Part shown: positions 34,676 through 41,750 of the stretch, piece after piece
Layout of the letters: every line of letters begins with the position of its first letter
Position numbering within the stretch: the stretch's first letter is position 1
NCBI GenBank assembly: GCA_045536365.1
Contig: JAZSNL010000030.1
Coordinates: 1-64,000, forward strand
Source of the DNA: JAZSNL01 sp045536365
GTDB taxonomy: Bacteria > Bacillota_I > Bacilli_A > ML615J-28 > CAG-313
Reading direction: 5' to 3'
DNA length: 64,000 nucleotides
Position numbers and translations under genes: made by a program
The notes under the pieces: model-generated
Seen by the model: only the letters and a program-made list of their open reading frames with translations
Told to the model about the DNA's origin: nothing
Databases searched by the model: none

Positions 34676-34740
34676 TGATGGAATAACATTTTTGTTTATG
34701 ATATAATGGCTGTATAAAATATTAAATGAAGGAAGCAATA

Positions 34741-35211
34741 ATGATAGATATAAAATACAAATTAATAAAATTATCAGAAGAAGTAGCAGACTACTTAGGT
34801 ATTGATTTAATACCAATAGAGTATGAATATTTAGAAATAGATGATAGTAGATTAATACTAAAACCTATTTCTAAAATTGTAATAAGTATTAAATATGAAG
34901 ATAACTTTACTGAATCCGCTAAATGCATTACTCATGAAATGAGGCACATATTTCAAATATACTACGTTAATCTAATGAATGATAAACTTGCTAGAATATG
35001 GAAAGAAGAACTAGCACAAGCTAAATCCTCGGCTAATATCAACGTAAATTCAAATGAATATAATGATTATTCATTGCAAGCAATTGAACTTGACGCTTTT
35101 GCTTTTAGTCAGTTTTATTTAAGAAGAAATAATATATTTTTCAAGTATGAAAATAAAGAATTTCAAAGACTTATAGAAGAGTATATAAAAAAGTATTTGT
35201 ATGAAAATTAA
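34741..35211 (+). CDS. ImmA/IrrE-like zinc metallopeptidase (copy 1, intact)
   Basis: A 156-residue protein. The start is the ATG at 34741 behind AAGGAAG. The zinc motif is HEMRH in 'CITHEMRHIFQIY', with a later Glu/Asp-rich segment 'IELDAFAFSQFY' as third ligand region, as in ImmA/IrrE-type peptidases that cleave their partner repressors. Its 3' end overlaps the XRE gene by 11 bases. A second copy with a nonsense codon is at 45886. TATAAT at 34702-34707 is the likely -10 box. Confidence 0.78.
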   Translation: MIDIKYKLIKLSEEVADYLGIDLIPIEYEYLEIDDSRLILKPISKIVISIKYEDNFTESAKCITHEMRHIFQIYYVNLMNDKLARIWKEELAQAKSSANINVNSNEYNDYSLQAIELDAFAFSQFYLRRNNIFFKYENKEFQRLIEEYIKKYLYEN

Positions 35212-35398
35212 TTTTAGTACTAATTTAGAAACAATTAGAAAAAGCAAAAAAATTAGTCAAGAAGAATTAGCTGAGTTAATAGGGGTTAGTAGACAAACTA
35301 TATATAAATGGGAAGCTGATATATGTTTACCTAATTTAAATAAAATAGGAAAATTATTAGAAGTATTAAATGTTTCTATCGAAAAACTGTTATTATGA
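35201..35398 (+). CDS. Small XRE repressor (copy 1)
   Basis: A 65-residue protein that is only a Cro/CI helix-turn-helix ('ISQEELAELIGVSRQTIYKWEAD'). It overlaps the metallopeptidase gene. The peptidase-repressor pair resembles ImmA/ImmR of integrative elements and CapP/CapH of CBASS loci, where DNA damage triggers cleavage of the repressor. The likely target is the promoter 40 bases downstream, which is nearly the same in both copies of this module. Confidence 0.8.
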   Translation: MKINFSTNLETIRKSKKISQEELAELIGVSRQTIYKWEADICLPNLNKIGKLLEVLNVSIEKLLL

Positions 35399-35437
35399 AA
35401 TTTATGTATTTATATTTTAAAAAAATACAAAATATGA

Positions 35438-35466
35438 TATAATTATAATGCATAAGACATTATGCA
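35438..35466 (+). promoter_or_regulatory. Promoter and palindrome in front of the DprA-like operon
   Basis: TATAAT occurs at 35438-35443 (and again at 35444-35449), followed by TGCATAA-GAC-ATTATGCA (35449-35466), a palindrome overlapping the expected start of transcription. The 48 bases from the XRE stop codon to TATAAT are almost the same after XRE copy 2. Confidence 0.6.
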
Positions 35467-35488
35467 ATGTTAAAAGGAGGTGGTTCAT

Positions 35489-35671
35489 ATGAAAGCAATA
35501 GTTAAAAAAATAACTGAAGCTTTAATGCTGATGAGCATAGGAGAATTCTCTTATATGAATAGTTTGGCTCCCGGTCTGGATTATGTTCCGCAGGCACCTT
35601 CTTTTTGCACTGAAAAATATTTAATACTTAAGAAAGGAGTAATTTTATGCAAGCAAGAAAAAATAGAATAA
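35489..35671 (+). CDS. Small peptide gene at the head of the DprA-like operon
   Basis: A 60-residue peptide starting at the ATG at 35489, seven bases after AAAGGAGGTG, one of the best ribosome-binding sites in the window. It has an amphipathic start (residues 1-17), the stretch 'LDYVPQAPSFC' and a Lys-rich end that overlaps the start of the next gene by 25 bases. It could be a leader peptide coupling translation, a small toxin or a signal peptide. I do not recognise a family. Confidence 0.5.
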   Translation: MKAIVKKITEALMLMSIGEFSYMNSLAPGLDYVPQAPSFCTEKYLILKKGVILCKQEKIE

Positions 35672-36534
35672 TTAATTATTTTATAATATTGCAATTGGTA
35701 AAATCTAATAGATCAAAAGCTAGAAATATATTTCTTAAGTATTATGATTATATTGATGAATCTTTCGAAAAGTGTTCTTTAATTTTGTCAAGAGATATAA
35801 AAGATTTATACGAGAACATTAATGAAAAAATAATTGAAAATGCGAATAGTGTTTTTGATGAAAATATTAATGGTAAAATTATGTATTTTAAAGATAACGA
35901 TTTTCCACATCAAGTGTTTATGGTAGATGAATGTCCTATTGTATTATTCTATAACGGAAATAGAGAATTGTTAAATGAGAAAAGTATTAGTGTTGTTGGT
36001 ACTAGACATCCAAGTGAGACTGGTGTTAGAAATGCTCAAAGGATTGCAAATTTTTTGGCTCACAATAATATAACAATTGTTTCGGGTTTAGCTGAAGGAG
36101 TGGACTATATTACACATGACGAGGTGGCAAAAAAAGGATATAAAAAATTAATAGCAGTCATTGGAACTCCATTACGAAAGTATTATCCTAAAAAAAATAT
36201 GGAATTGCAAAATTATATAAGAGAGTATGGATTATTAATTACAGAATATGCTTTTTTTGAAAATACACTAAAATGGAATTTCCTTAGAAGAAATTATGTC
36301 ATGAGTTCTATATCTAGCGCTACTATTGTAATTGAAGCAAGTGATTCAAGTGGAACAATAAGTCAAGCAAGAAGTACTTTAAAAAATGGAAGACCATTAT
36401 TTGTTCCGAATAATGTATTTATCAATCCAAACAATAGTTGGCCAACAAAATTTAAAAATGATTATAATTTAGTGTATAAATTTGAAAATTATGATGAACT
36501 ATTAAAATTAATATTGGAGTTATATAAAAAATGA
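35647..36534 (+). CDS. DprA/Smf-like nucleotide- or DNA-binding protein
   Basis: A 295-residue DprA-family protein. Residues 1-90 are a helical region; the Rossmann-like core follows with 'SVVGTRHPSETG' and 'IVSGLAEGVDYITH', then 'LITEYAFF', 'RRNYVMSSISSATIVIEA' and 'SGTISQAR'. DprA loads RecA on single-stranded DNA; shorter relatives occur in defence islands. There is no C-terminal winged helix. It overlaps the phosphoribosyltransferase gene by four bases. Confidence 0.85.
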   Translation: MQARKNRIINYFIILQLVKSNRSKARNIFLKYYDYIDESFEKCSLILSRDIKDLYENINEKIIENANSVFDENINGKIMYFKDNDFPHQVFMVDECPIVLFYNGNRELLNEKSISVVGTRHPSETGVRNAQRIANFLAHNNITIVSGLAEGVDYITHDEVAKKGYKKLIAVIGTPLRKYYPKKNMELQNYIREYGLLITEYAFFENTLKWNFLRRNYVMSSISSATIVIEASDSSGTISQARSTLKNGRPLFVPNNVFINPNNSWPTKFKNDYNLVYKFENYDELLKLILELYKK

Positions 36535-37604
36535 AAAGGATAATATTAGATGCAAGCACAATACAAACTGAAGAGTTTATTGATATTACAAATAAATATA
36601 AAAACTTTGATGTAGTAAAAGATTATATGGATTATAAAGAATATACTAAATCATATTTATTTTATAAAGTTATTTTCTTGACTAGGGGAAATAATAACAC
36701 TAAATATACTATTGATGGAAAATTATATTCTCCTATAATGGTTAAAATTACTGATGATTTGGTCTGGAAATCTGATGAAATACAAGTAGACGCTAAAGTT
36801 CGTTCTGTAGAAGATTTTATATCAAAAAAAATCATTTCACTTTATGGCGAGTCATATGTTTATAATAATTATATTATTCCTTCAAATAAAGAAACTTCTT
36901 ATATAAAAACTACTGAAATATATAATATTATATTTGAAAATGATAATTTTTGTATTGAAACAGTTGATCATTATTCAATAGGTAGATATTTTCCTAAAGA
37001 TTATTCAAATGATAATTTAAACATTTATTCATCAAAAATCATTAAATGTAAATATGCTGATGACAAAACTAAAATGTTTTATAAAAATTGCTTGGATTAC
37101 TTTATATCTCTTGGCTTATTCAGTTATGATTTAGTCGCATATGTTCCATGTAGAAAAAATAAAAAAGATAGATTTGAAAAATTATGTAATACTAATCCTG
37201 TCATATTACAAAAAGATTATAAGGAAACAAAAGGATTGAGCTATGATAAGAAGATGGCGATAATGAAGGATTGCTTTAGTATAAATGCAAATATAAATAT
37301 AAACAATAAGATTATTTTATTAGTGGATGACGTGTTGACTTCAAGTGCGACATTATGTACTATTACAAGAGTTTTATATAGTAATGGAGCAAAAAAAGTT
37401 ATATGGTTAACTTTTAGCAAGAATGTACATAGGGCTGATTATGTTGAACAAATATATTACACATGTCCTAAATGTAATAATTTGTTAGCAATACGTTTTA
37501 ATAATGATAATGAAAAGTGGTTTGTTGGTTGTACCGGTTATCCAGAATGTAGAACAATTATAAATAATATTAGATTCGAATCTTTAGATCTTATTTATAA
37601 ATAA
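36531..37604 (+). CDS. ComF-like phosphoribosyltransferase with C4 zinc ribbon
   Basis: A 357-residue protein. An unfamiliar N-terminal half (1-180) is followed by a type I phosphoribosyltransferase core: 'VAYVPCRKNKKDR' and the PRPP loop 'ILLVDDVLTSSATL' near residue 265. The C-terminus (about 312-345) is a topoisomerase-type four-Cys ribbon, 'YTCPKCNN' and 'GCTGYPEC'. A nucleotide-modifying or DNA-end-binding role is possible. Four-base overlap with the DprA-like gene means that the two are translated together and probably act together. Confidence 0.78.
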   Translation: MKRIILDASTIQTEEFIDITNKYKNFDVVKDYMDYKEYTKSYLFYKVIFLTRGNNNTKYTIDGKLYSPIMVKITDDLVWKSDEIQVDAKVRSVEDFISKKIISLYGESYVYNNYIIPSNKETSYIKTTEIYNIIFENDNFCIETVDHYSIGRYFPKDYSNDNLNIYSSKIIKCKYADDKTKMFYKNCLDYFISLGLFSYDLVAYVPCRKNKKDRFEKLCNTNPVILQKDYKETKGLSYDKKMAIMKDCFSINANININNKIILLVDDVLTSSATLCTITRVLYSNGAKKVIWLTFSKNVHRADYVEQIYYTCPKCNNLLAIRFNNDNEKWFVGCTGYPECRTIINNIRFESLDLIYK

Positions 37605-38040
37605 TGCAATATTTAATTTATAATATGAAATATCTCGCAATATGTACATTGTTTTAAAATTTTAATATATTAAAAAAATTAGAAAAATTAATTATGTTTT
37701 TCAACTGTTGTGTTCACTTATGAAAATTTTAAAAATTAAACTATGTAAGGAGAGACTTTTTAATGAAGTTTTTTCTTTATTTTAAATGGTAATATTTGGT
37801 ATAATAGTGTGTGATAAGAATAGTACTCAAAGATGGTTGTAATGATAGCCATAAAATATTTAGAATTATAAAAGAAATTATTAGACTATCAGAGAGATGA
37901 TATGATATTTCTAATGTGTTGTATAATTTAAAAAAACTAAAAACATTCAACTAGAAGATGAGTTAATGCTATTATGAATGCATTAAACTATTTTAAAATA
38001 ATAGATTATTCTAATGAAAATATTTAACTTGGAGGTAATT
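37605..38040. other. AT-rich gap without a gene
   Basis: No supported gene. A weak AAGGAGAGACTTTTT...TTTTCTTTATT stretch near 37746-37790 and TATAAT at 37799-37804 resemble the end of repeat D, so this may be a worn copy. Short open stretches such as 'FRIIKEIIRLSER' are cut by stops. Confidence 0.35.
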
Positions 38041-38331
38041 ATGTTCAGATATGATGACTTAAAAAGTATTCAATTATCAATATTTGATAATGAGTTAGAA
38101 AATGAAGAACCAGAAGATGAAGAACCAGAAGATGAAGAAACAGAAATTGATGAATCAGAAGATGAAGAAGATACTGAAAATGAAGATGATATAGAAGTAC
38201 AAGATGAAGAAGAAATTAGTGAGGATTTAGATGATGATGAACTTACTCCGGATGAAGAGAGAGAATTTGATAGATTAGATAATACTGGGTACTTTACTAT
38301 GGAAGATTGTTATAACAAAGCAAAAAAATAA
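38041..38331 (+). CDS. Very acidic small protein
   Basis: A 96-residue protein; nearly half of its residues are Glu or Asp, including repeated 'EEPEDE' units at residues 22-35. The start is the ATG at 38041 behind TTGGAGG. 'DELTPDEEREFDRLD' near residue 72 may form a helix. Such composition is seen in DNA-mimic inhibitors and in accessory proteins of mobile elements, but no family is recognised. It stands between the DprA-like operon and the dGTPase unit. Confidence 0.6.
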   Translation: MFRYDDLKSIQLSIFDNELENEEPEDEEPEDEETEIDESEDEEDTENEDDIEVQDEEEISEDLDDDELTPDEEREFDRLDNTGYFTMEDCYNKAKK

Positions 38332-38479
38332 TGATTCAAAAAATATATGATAGAATAAAAAATTCAGTCATTAAATATACGATAATTTTTTTAAAAAATA
38401 TATTTTTTACCAAATATGAATATAATAATTCTCTAATGTTTAAAAAAATGATAATAAAAATTGTTATATGACAAAAAAG

Positions 38480-38508
38480 TTGACAATTCAACATTGTTGT
38501 GTTACAAT
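38480..38508 (+). promoter_or_regulatory. Consensus promoter of the dGTPase unit with operator-like palindrome
   Basis: TTGACA and TACAAT are 17 bases apart. The spacer holds CAACATTGTTG (38490-38500), a palindrome placed where a repressor would block RNA polymerase. Confidence 0.75.
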
Positions 38509-38543
38509 AATAATGCAGAGTATATGAAAAGGAGGAGAAAATT

Positions 38544-38618
38544 ATGGACAATAAAGTTGAACATAAATTTCACGGCCTGCATTTAGAAGAGCACAACTCT
38601 GTGGTCATTAGTGCTTAG
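38544..38618 (+). CDS. 24-residue leader peptide of the dGTPase gene
   Basis: ATG at 38544 behind GGAGGAG, 24 codons, ending in a TAG that lies inside the attenuator hairpin. The peptide contains four His in residues 7-17 ('HKFHGLHLEEH'). The position between promoter and attenuator is what a leader peptide would have. Too short to be judged by homology. Confidence 0.55.
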   Translation: MDNKVEHKFHGLHLEEHNSVVISA

Positions 38619-38639
38619 ATGCACTTTTGACCTTTTTTA
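38579..38639 (+). promoter_or_regulatory. Transcription attenuator before the dGTPase gene
   Basis: Terminator: GGTCATTAGTGC (38603-38614) pairs with GCACTTTTGACC (38621-38632) followed by six T. Antiterminator: GCAT...AGCAC (38579-38594) pairs with GTGCT-TAG-ATGC (38611-38622). Both use GTGC at 38611-38614, so they exclude each other. 38568-38597 is also complementary to the leader RNA in front of the CYTH gene. Confidence 0.65.
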
Positions 38640-38665
38640 TTGTTTGATGAAATGGGGAATTAAAA

Positions 38666-40483
38666 ATGGAAAATATTGAAAAAGCATCCAATTTAGATGT
38701 TAATAATGAATTAGAGTATGGAAAAGATTGTTTTCCAAATATTAGAGAAAATTTACAAAACATAGCTTTTTCTAAAGGTATGCGAAGAATGGCTGATAAA
38801 ACTCAAATGTTTTCAACGGATATAGGTGATCATTATAGAACTAGACTAACTCACACGATTGAAGTTGTACAAGTAAGTAAAGAACTATGTAAGAGAATAA
38901 AAGACTTTTTAGAAAAAAATAATTTTCATGATGAGTGTGATGAATCTCTTGTTGAGTGTATTGCCTATTCTCATGATATTGGGCATACTCCATTTGGACA
39001 TCAAGGAGAACAATCCATAAATGCTTTAATGTATGAATATACAAAAGGAACAAATAAGCCAAGGTTTTTTAAACATAACGCTAATTCTTTTCGTATTTTA
39101 TTAGAGCAATCTATTGAGGAAAAAGGAATTGTTTATTATGATTGGAAAGTATTAGATGGTGTGTTAAAACATACTAGTGTTTTCCCTAAAAAAAATCATG
39201 ATTTGCAAAATAAAGAAATTAATGTTGATATGAAAATGATAGAAGACCCTTATGGATTCAGCTCAGATTTTGATAAATTTCCTATTTTAAAAACAGATGA
39301 AAGAAAAACTAGTTTTAAGAAAAAGTTAATCAACTTTCTTATGGAGATATATCCTAACATAAATAATAAAGAAGGAAAATTCATTGATAAGTATTTTGAT
39401 TACCCGTTTCCTTTATCACTAGAGGGAATGATAGTTAGAATTGCTGATGAAATTGCTCAAAGAGTTTCAGATTTAGATGATACATTGCGTTTAATAAAAA
39501 GAGAACGAATTAATAATTCTATAAATATGGAAAACAATTATTATCAGAAATTATATGATATGATAGATGAGCTTTATAAAGAAAAAAAGGTTTTTTCTGA
39601 ATCAGATTTAAAATATGTAAATACCTTAAAAGAATGTATAATATCATTTATAAACCAATTAAATTCTGAATCATTTGAAACAGAAAAGTATGAAGATATT
39701 CAGCATAACATTAGAGATTTGACAGCTGAGTATTTTATTCAGTCAGTTATTGATAATTTGTATTATGTAATCTCTAATAAAGAAAATATAATTGTCATTG
39801 ATAAAAAAAAATATATTAAACACTATGTAGTAAAACTTCAAAATAAGGATAAAAATTATGATGTTGTAGTACAAAGATTATATTATCCTTTAAAAATAAA
39901 TGATGTTCTTCAACCGTTAATAAATTTTAATAATAATTGTTTAAAAATAGACAAAGTTTTATCTGATTATAATTTTGATAATATTATTAATGGTGAAATT
40001 ATTAAAAAGTCTAATGATTTTGGTCATGAAACAATTATTAAAATGTTTGATTACATTGTGAAAAATCCAATTGTTTTAAGCGAAAAAATTAAGAGCCAGA
40101 TTTATCAAGAAATTTGTTGGTTTTATAATCAGACAATATATACAAGAAAGAAAATCAAAAAGAAAGAAATGTTAAAAATTGTGTCTTTAGAATGTAAAAC
40201 TGAATTTAATTGTATGATAAAATTGCTTGAAAAACAAGAATTTACAAATGAATTCTTTAGGACCTCAATTTTTTATTACCTGTTGATGAATAAAAATACA
40301 TTTAAAGAGAATAATAATAACGATAAAAATTATTTTGATAATAAAGCATTTATAGAAAATATAGGACTTATTTTTTTAAAAAATGTATTATATCATATAG
40401 CGAGTATGACAAACCATTATATTGAAGATTATTTTTCAGAAATTAAAAATTTAATGGAACTAAAAGAAAAGTATCATATGTGA
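38666..40483 (+). CDS. dGTPase-like HD phosphohydrolase
   Basis: A 605-residue protein of the deoxyguanosinetriphosphate triphosphohydrolase family, which splits dNTPs into nucleoside and inorganic tripolyphosphate. The HD metal site is His63 ('RLTHTIEV'), His103-Asp104 ('AYSHDIGHTPFGHQGE') and the later Asp in 'RIADEIAQRVSDLDD'. It is longer than housekeeping forms; the last 200 residues are unfamiliar. Some dGTPases protect against phages by emptying the dNTP pool. Expression appears to be gated by the attenuator just upstream. Ribosome-binding site GGGG is modest. Confidence 0.85.
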   Translation: MENIEKASNLDVNNELEYGKDCFPNIRENLQNIAFSKGMRRMADKTQMFSTDIGDHYRTRLTHTIEVVQVSKELCKRIKDFLEKNNFHDECDESLVECIAYSHDIGHTPFGHQGEQSINALMYEYTKGTNKPRFFKHNANSFRILLEQSIEEKGIVYYDWKVLDGVLKHTSVFPKKNHDLQNKEINVDMKMIEDPYGFSSDFDKFPILKTDERKTSFKKKLINFLMEIYPNINNKEGKFIDKYFDYPFPLSLEGMIVRIADEIAQRVSDLDDTLRLIKRERINNSINMENNYYQKLYDMIDELYKEKKVFSESDLKYVNTLKECIISFINQLNSESFETEKYEDIQHNIRDLTAEYFIQSVIDNLYYVISNKENIIVIDKKKYIKHYVVKLQNKDKNYDVVVQRLYYPLKINDVLQPLINFNNNCLKIDKVLSDYNFDNIINGEIIKKSNDFGHETIIKMFDYIVKNPIVLSEKIKSQIYQEICWFYNQTIYTRKKIKKKEMLKIVSLECKTEFNCMIKLLEKQEFTNEFFRTSIFYYLLMNKNTFKENNNNDKNYFDNKAFIENIGLIFLKNVLYHIASMTNHYIEDYFSEIKNLMELKEKYHM

Positions 40484-40514
40484 TAAAAAAATTTTAAAAA
40501 AAAGGCATTTATAA

Positions 40515-40543
40515 TTGACAAAAAGGAAATAATATGCTATAAT
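40515..40543 (+). promoter_or_regulatory. Consensus promoter of the CYTH leader RNA
   Basis: TTGACA and TATAAT are exactly 17 bases apart, the best promoter in this part of the window. Confidence 0.8.
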
Positions 40544-40549
40544 AAAGTG

Positions 40550-40723
40550 CATTGTTGATTGGAATTTAATTTACAACAACAATGTTGTGCTCTTCGAATG
40601 CAGCTCCCCCGTGGAATTTTAGCATTAAACTTTTTTCACGCTCCTCCGTGGAAATTAGTGAAAATAAGTTAACATATTGATGAGTATTTAAAGTAAAAAA
40701 GCTCCTTATAGGAGTTTTTTTTA
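40550..40723 (+). ncRNA. Structured leader or small RNA before the CYTH gene
   Basis: From the promoter to a terminator (stem 40695-40705 with 40710-40721, then T) there is no open frame but much structure. CATTGTTG/CAACAATG form a 5' hairpin (40550-40584). GCTCCCCCGTGGAA (40603-40616) and GCTCCTCCGTGGAA (40640-40653) are direct repeats. GTTGTGCTCTTC (40584-40595) and AATGCAG (40597-40603) are complementary to the dGTPase leader. Either a stand-alone RNA or an attenuated leader of the CYTH gene. Confidence 0.6.
40695..40723 (+). terminator. Terminator or attenuator just before the CYTH gene
   Basis: AAAAAACTCC-type stem (GCTCC, loop TTATA, GGAGT) followed by eight T. It ends two bases before the ribosome-binding site of the CYTH gene, so the gene depends on read-through. 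Confidence 0.8.
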
Positions 40724-40738
40724 TAGAGAGGAGTAAAA

Positions 40739-41218
40739 ATGGAAATTGAAAGAAAATTTTTAGTAAATGCTAATAAATTGGATTTAACTAACTGTAAAAA
40801 TAGTAAACTTGAGCAATATTATTTATCATATAGTCCTGAAATAAGAGTAAGAAAAAAAACATATGATAATGATGTAAAATGTTTTTTTACATATAAAAGT
40901 GATGGAGATATGGTTAGAAAAGAAATTGAAATCGAAGTATCAAATGATTTTTATAACAAATTTAAAGATTGTGCTAAAGGTAGGGTTATTTCTAAGGTTA
41001 GATATGAATTTTATTTATTTAAAGGATTAGTTGCGGAAGTTGATATTTATGAAGGTGATTTAAATGGATTAATGGCTGTTGAAGTAGAATTTGCAAGCGA
41101 AATTGATTCACAAGATTTCACAAATAATATTCCTTCTTGGTTTGGTAAGGAAATAACTTGTGATAGAAAATTTAAAAATAAGAATCTTTCAAGTATAAAT
41201 ATTGATGAATTGTTTTAG
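40739..41218 (+). CDS. CYTH/triphosphate tunnel metalloenzyme
   Basis: A 159-residue CYTH protein with the intact signature EIERKF (residues 2-7) and alternating charged strands ('EIRVRKK', 'MVRKEIEIEV', 'LVAEVDIYEG', 'MAVEVEFAS'). Family members include inorganic triphosphatases, thiamine triphosphatases and class IV adenylyl cyclases. Next to a dGTPase, which releases tripolyphosphate, an inorganic triphosphatase role is attractive but is an inference. GAGAGGAG precedes the ATG directly behind the terminator. Confidence 0.82.
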   Translation: MEIERKFLVNANKLDLTNCKNSKLEQYYLSYSPEIRVRKKTYDNDVKCFFTYKSDGDMVRKEIEIEVSNDFYNKFKDCAKGRVISKVRYEFYLFKGLVAEVDIYEGDLNGLMAVEVEFASEIDSQDFTNNIPSWFGKEITCDRKFKNKNLSSINIDELF

Positions 41219-41425
41219 TTGAATTAAAAAAGTTTTACTAATGTATAGTACCTATATATATTTAACTATTTTTTTTACTACATCTTATTTTGATGGACAA
41301 TTAATGTCTATATATAACCATTTAAATTGTATGTGCATTTCGTTTTTCAAAAATAGAACAGCTATATTATGAAACATTCCATATTGTTAAGTCTTAAAAT
41401 GCACCATTTTGTAAAAAAATTTCAT

Positions 41426-41670
41426 GTGAGGAGTATGTAACTTACATACCAAAAAATAGATGAAATCACTATAAAAATAGGTTGTTTTAAGGATAAATGA
41501 AGGTATTCTACCTTTATAATCACAAAAGATTGTTATAGACATAAAGTATGGAAAGACAGTGTAAAAGTCATAATTATTCTTAACCTTAGTACGTCGAACA
41601 TAAAAACTTTATAAAAATAAACATAATAAGAAGAGATTTCAATTTCTATGTAGTCTCTTCTTATTTTTTA
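41426..41670. repeat. Intergenic repeat D, copy 2
   Basis: Direct-orientation copy of 34440-34680: GAGGAGTATGTAACTTACATACC, TCTACCTTTATAATCAC, TATGGAAAGACAGTGTAAA and GTCGAACATAAAAAC are shared. The coding remnant is here broken by an extra A and a TGA. It ends in the hairpin AAGAAGAGA/TCTCTTCTT (41628-41662). No gene is present in 41219-41750. Confidence 0.8.
41628..41669 (+). terminator. Terminator at the end of repeat D2
   Basis: AAGAAGAGA pairs with TCTCTTCTT, then ATTTTTTA. Confidence 0.75.
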
Positions 41671-41750
41671 ATGGAATATCAATTCTTTTTATGGTATAAT
41701 AGCATTATAAAATAACAAAATTAAGGCTGTAATAAAGAAAGGAATTATTA

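Larger units (their letters stand above)
34379..34680. repeat. Intergenic repeat D, copy 1
   Basis: The block 34440-34636 recurs at 41426-41620. It begins GAGGAGTATGTAACTTACATACC and ends ACGTCGAACATAAAAAC-like. Its left part (34379-34439, with GATATCGTAGCAGTTAGGCAT) is shared with the flank of repeat B. Apart from the coding remnant there is no gene in 34323-34740. Confidence 0.8.

Noticed and set aside
34331..34816. Two minus-strand hydrophobic open frames (34331-34555 and 34622-34816)
   Set aside because: They lie across repeat D, a terminator and the promoter of the metallopeptidase gene; the second repeat copy does not keep the frames.
40550..40723. Type III toxin-antitoxin RNA (ToxI-like) or CRISPR-like array
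   Set aside because: Only two units of the repeat are present and the downstream protein is a CYTH enzyme, not a ToxN/AbiF-type nuclease; no cas genes are near.
38544..40723. Retron (msr/msd) because of inverted repeats around a gene
   Set aside because: The enclosed gene is an HD phosphohydrolase; no reverse transcriptase is found anywhere in the window.
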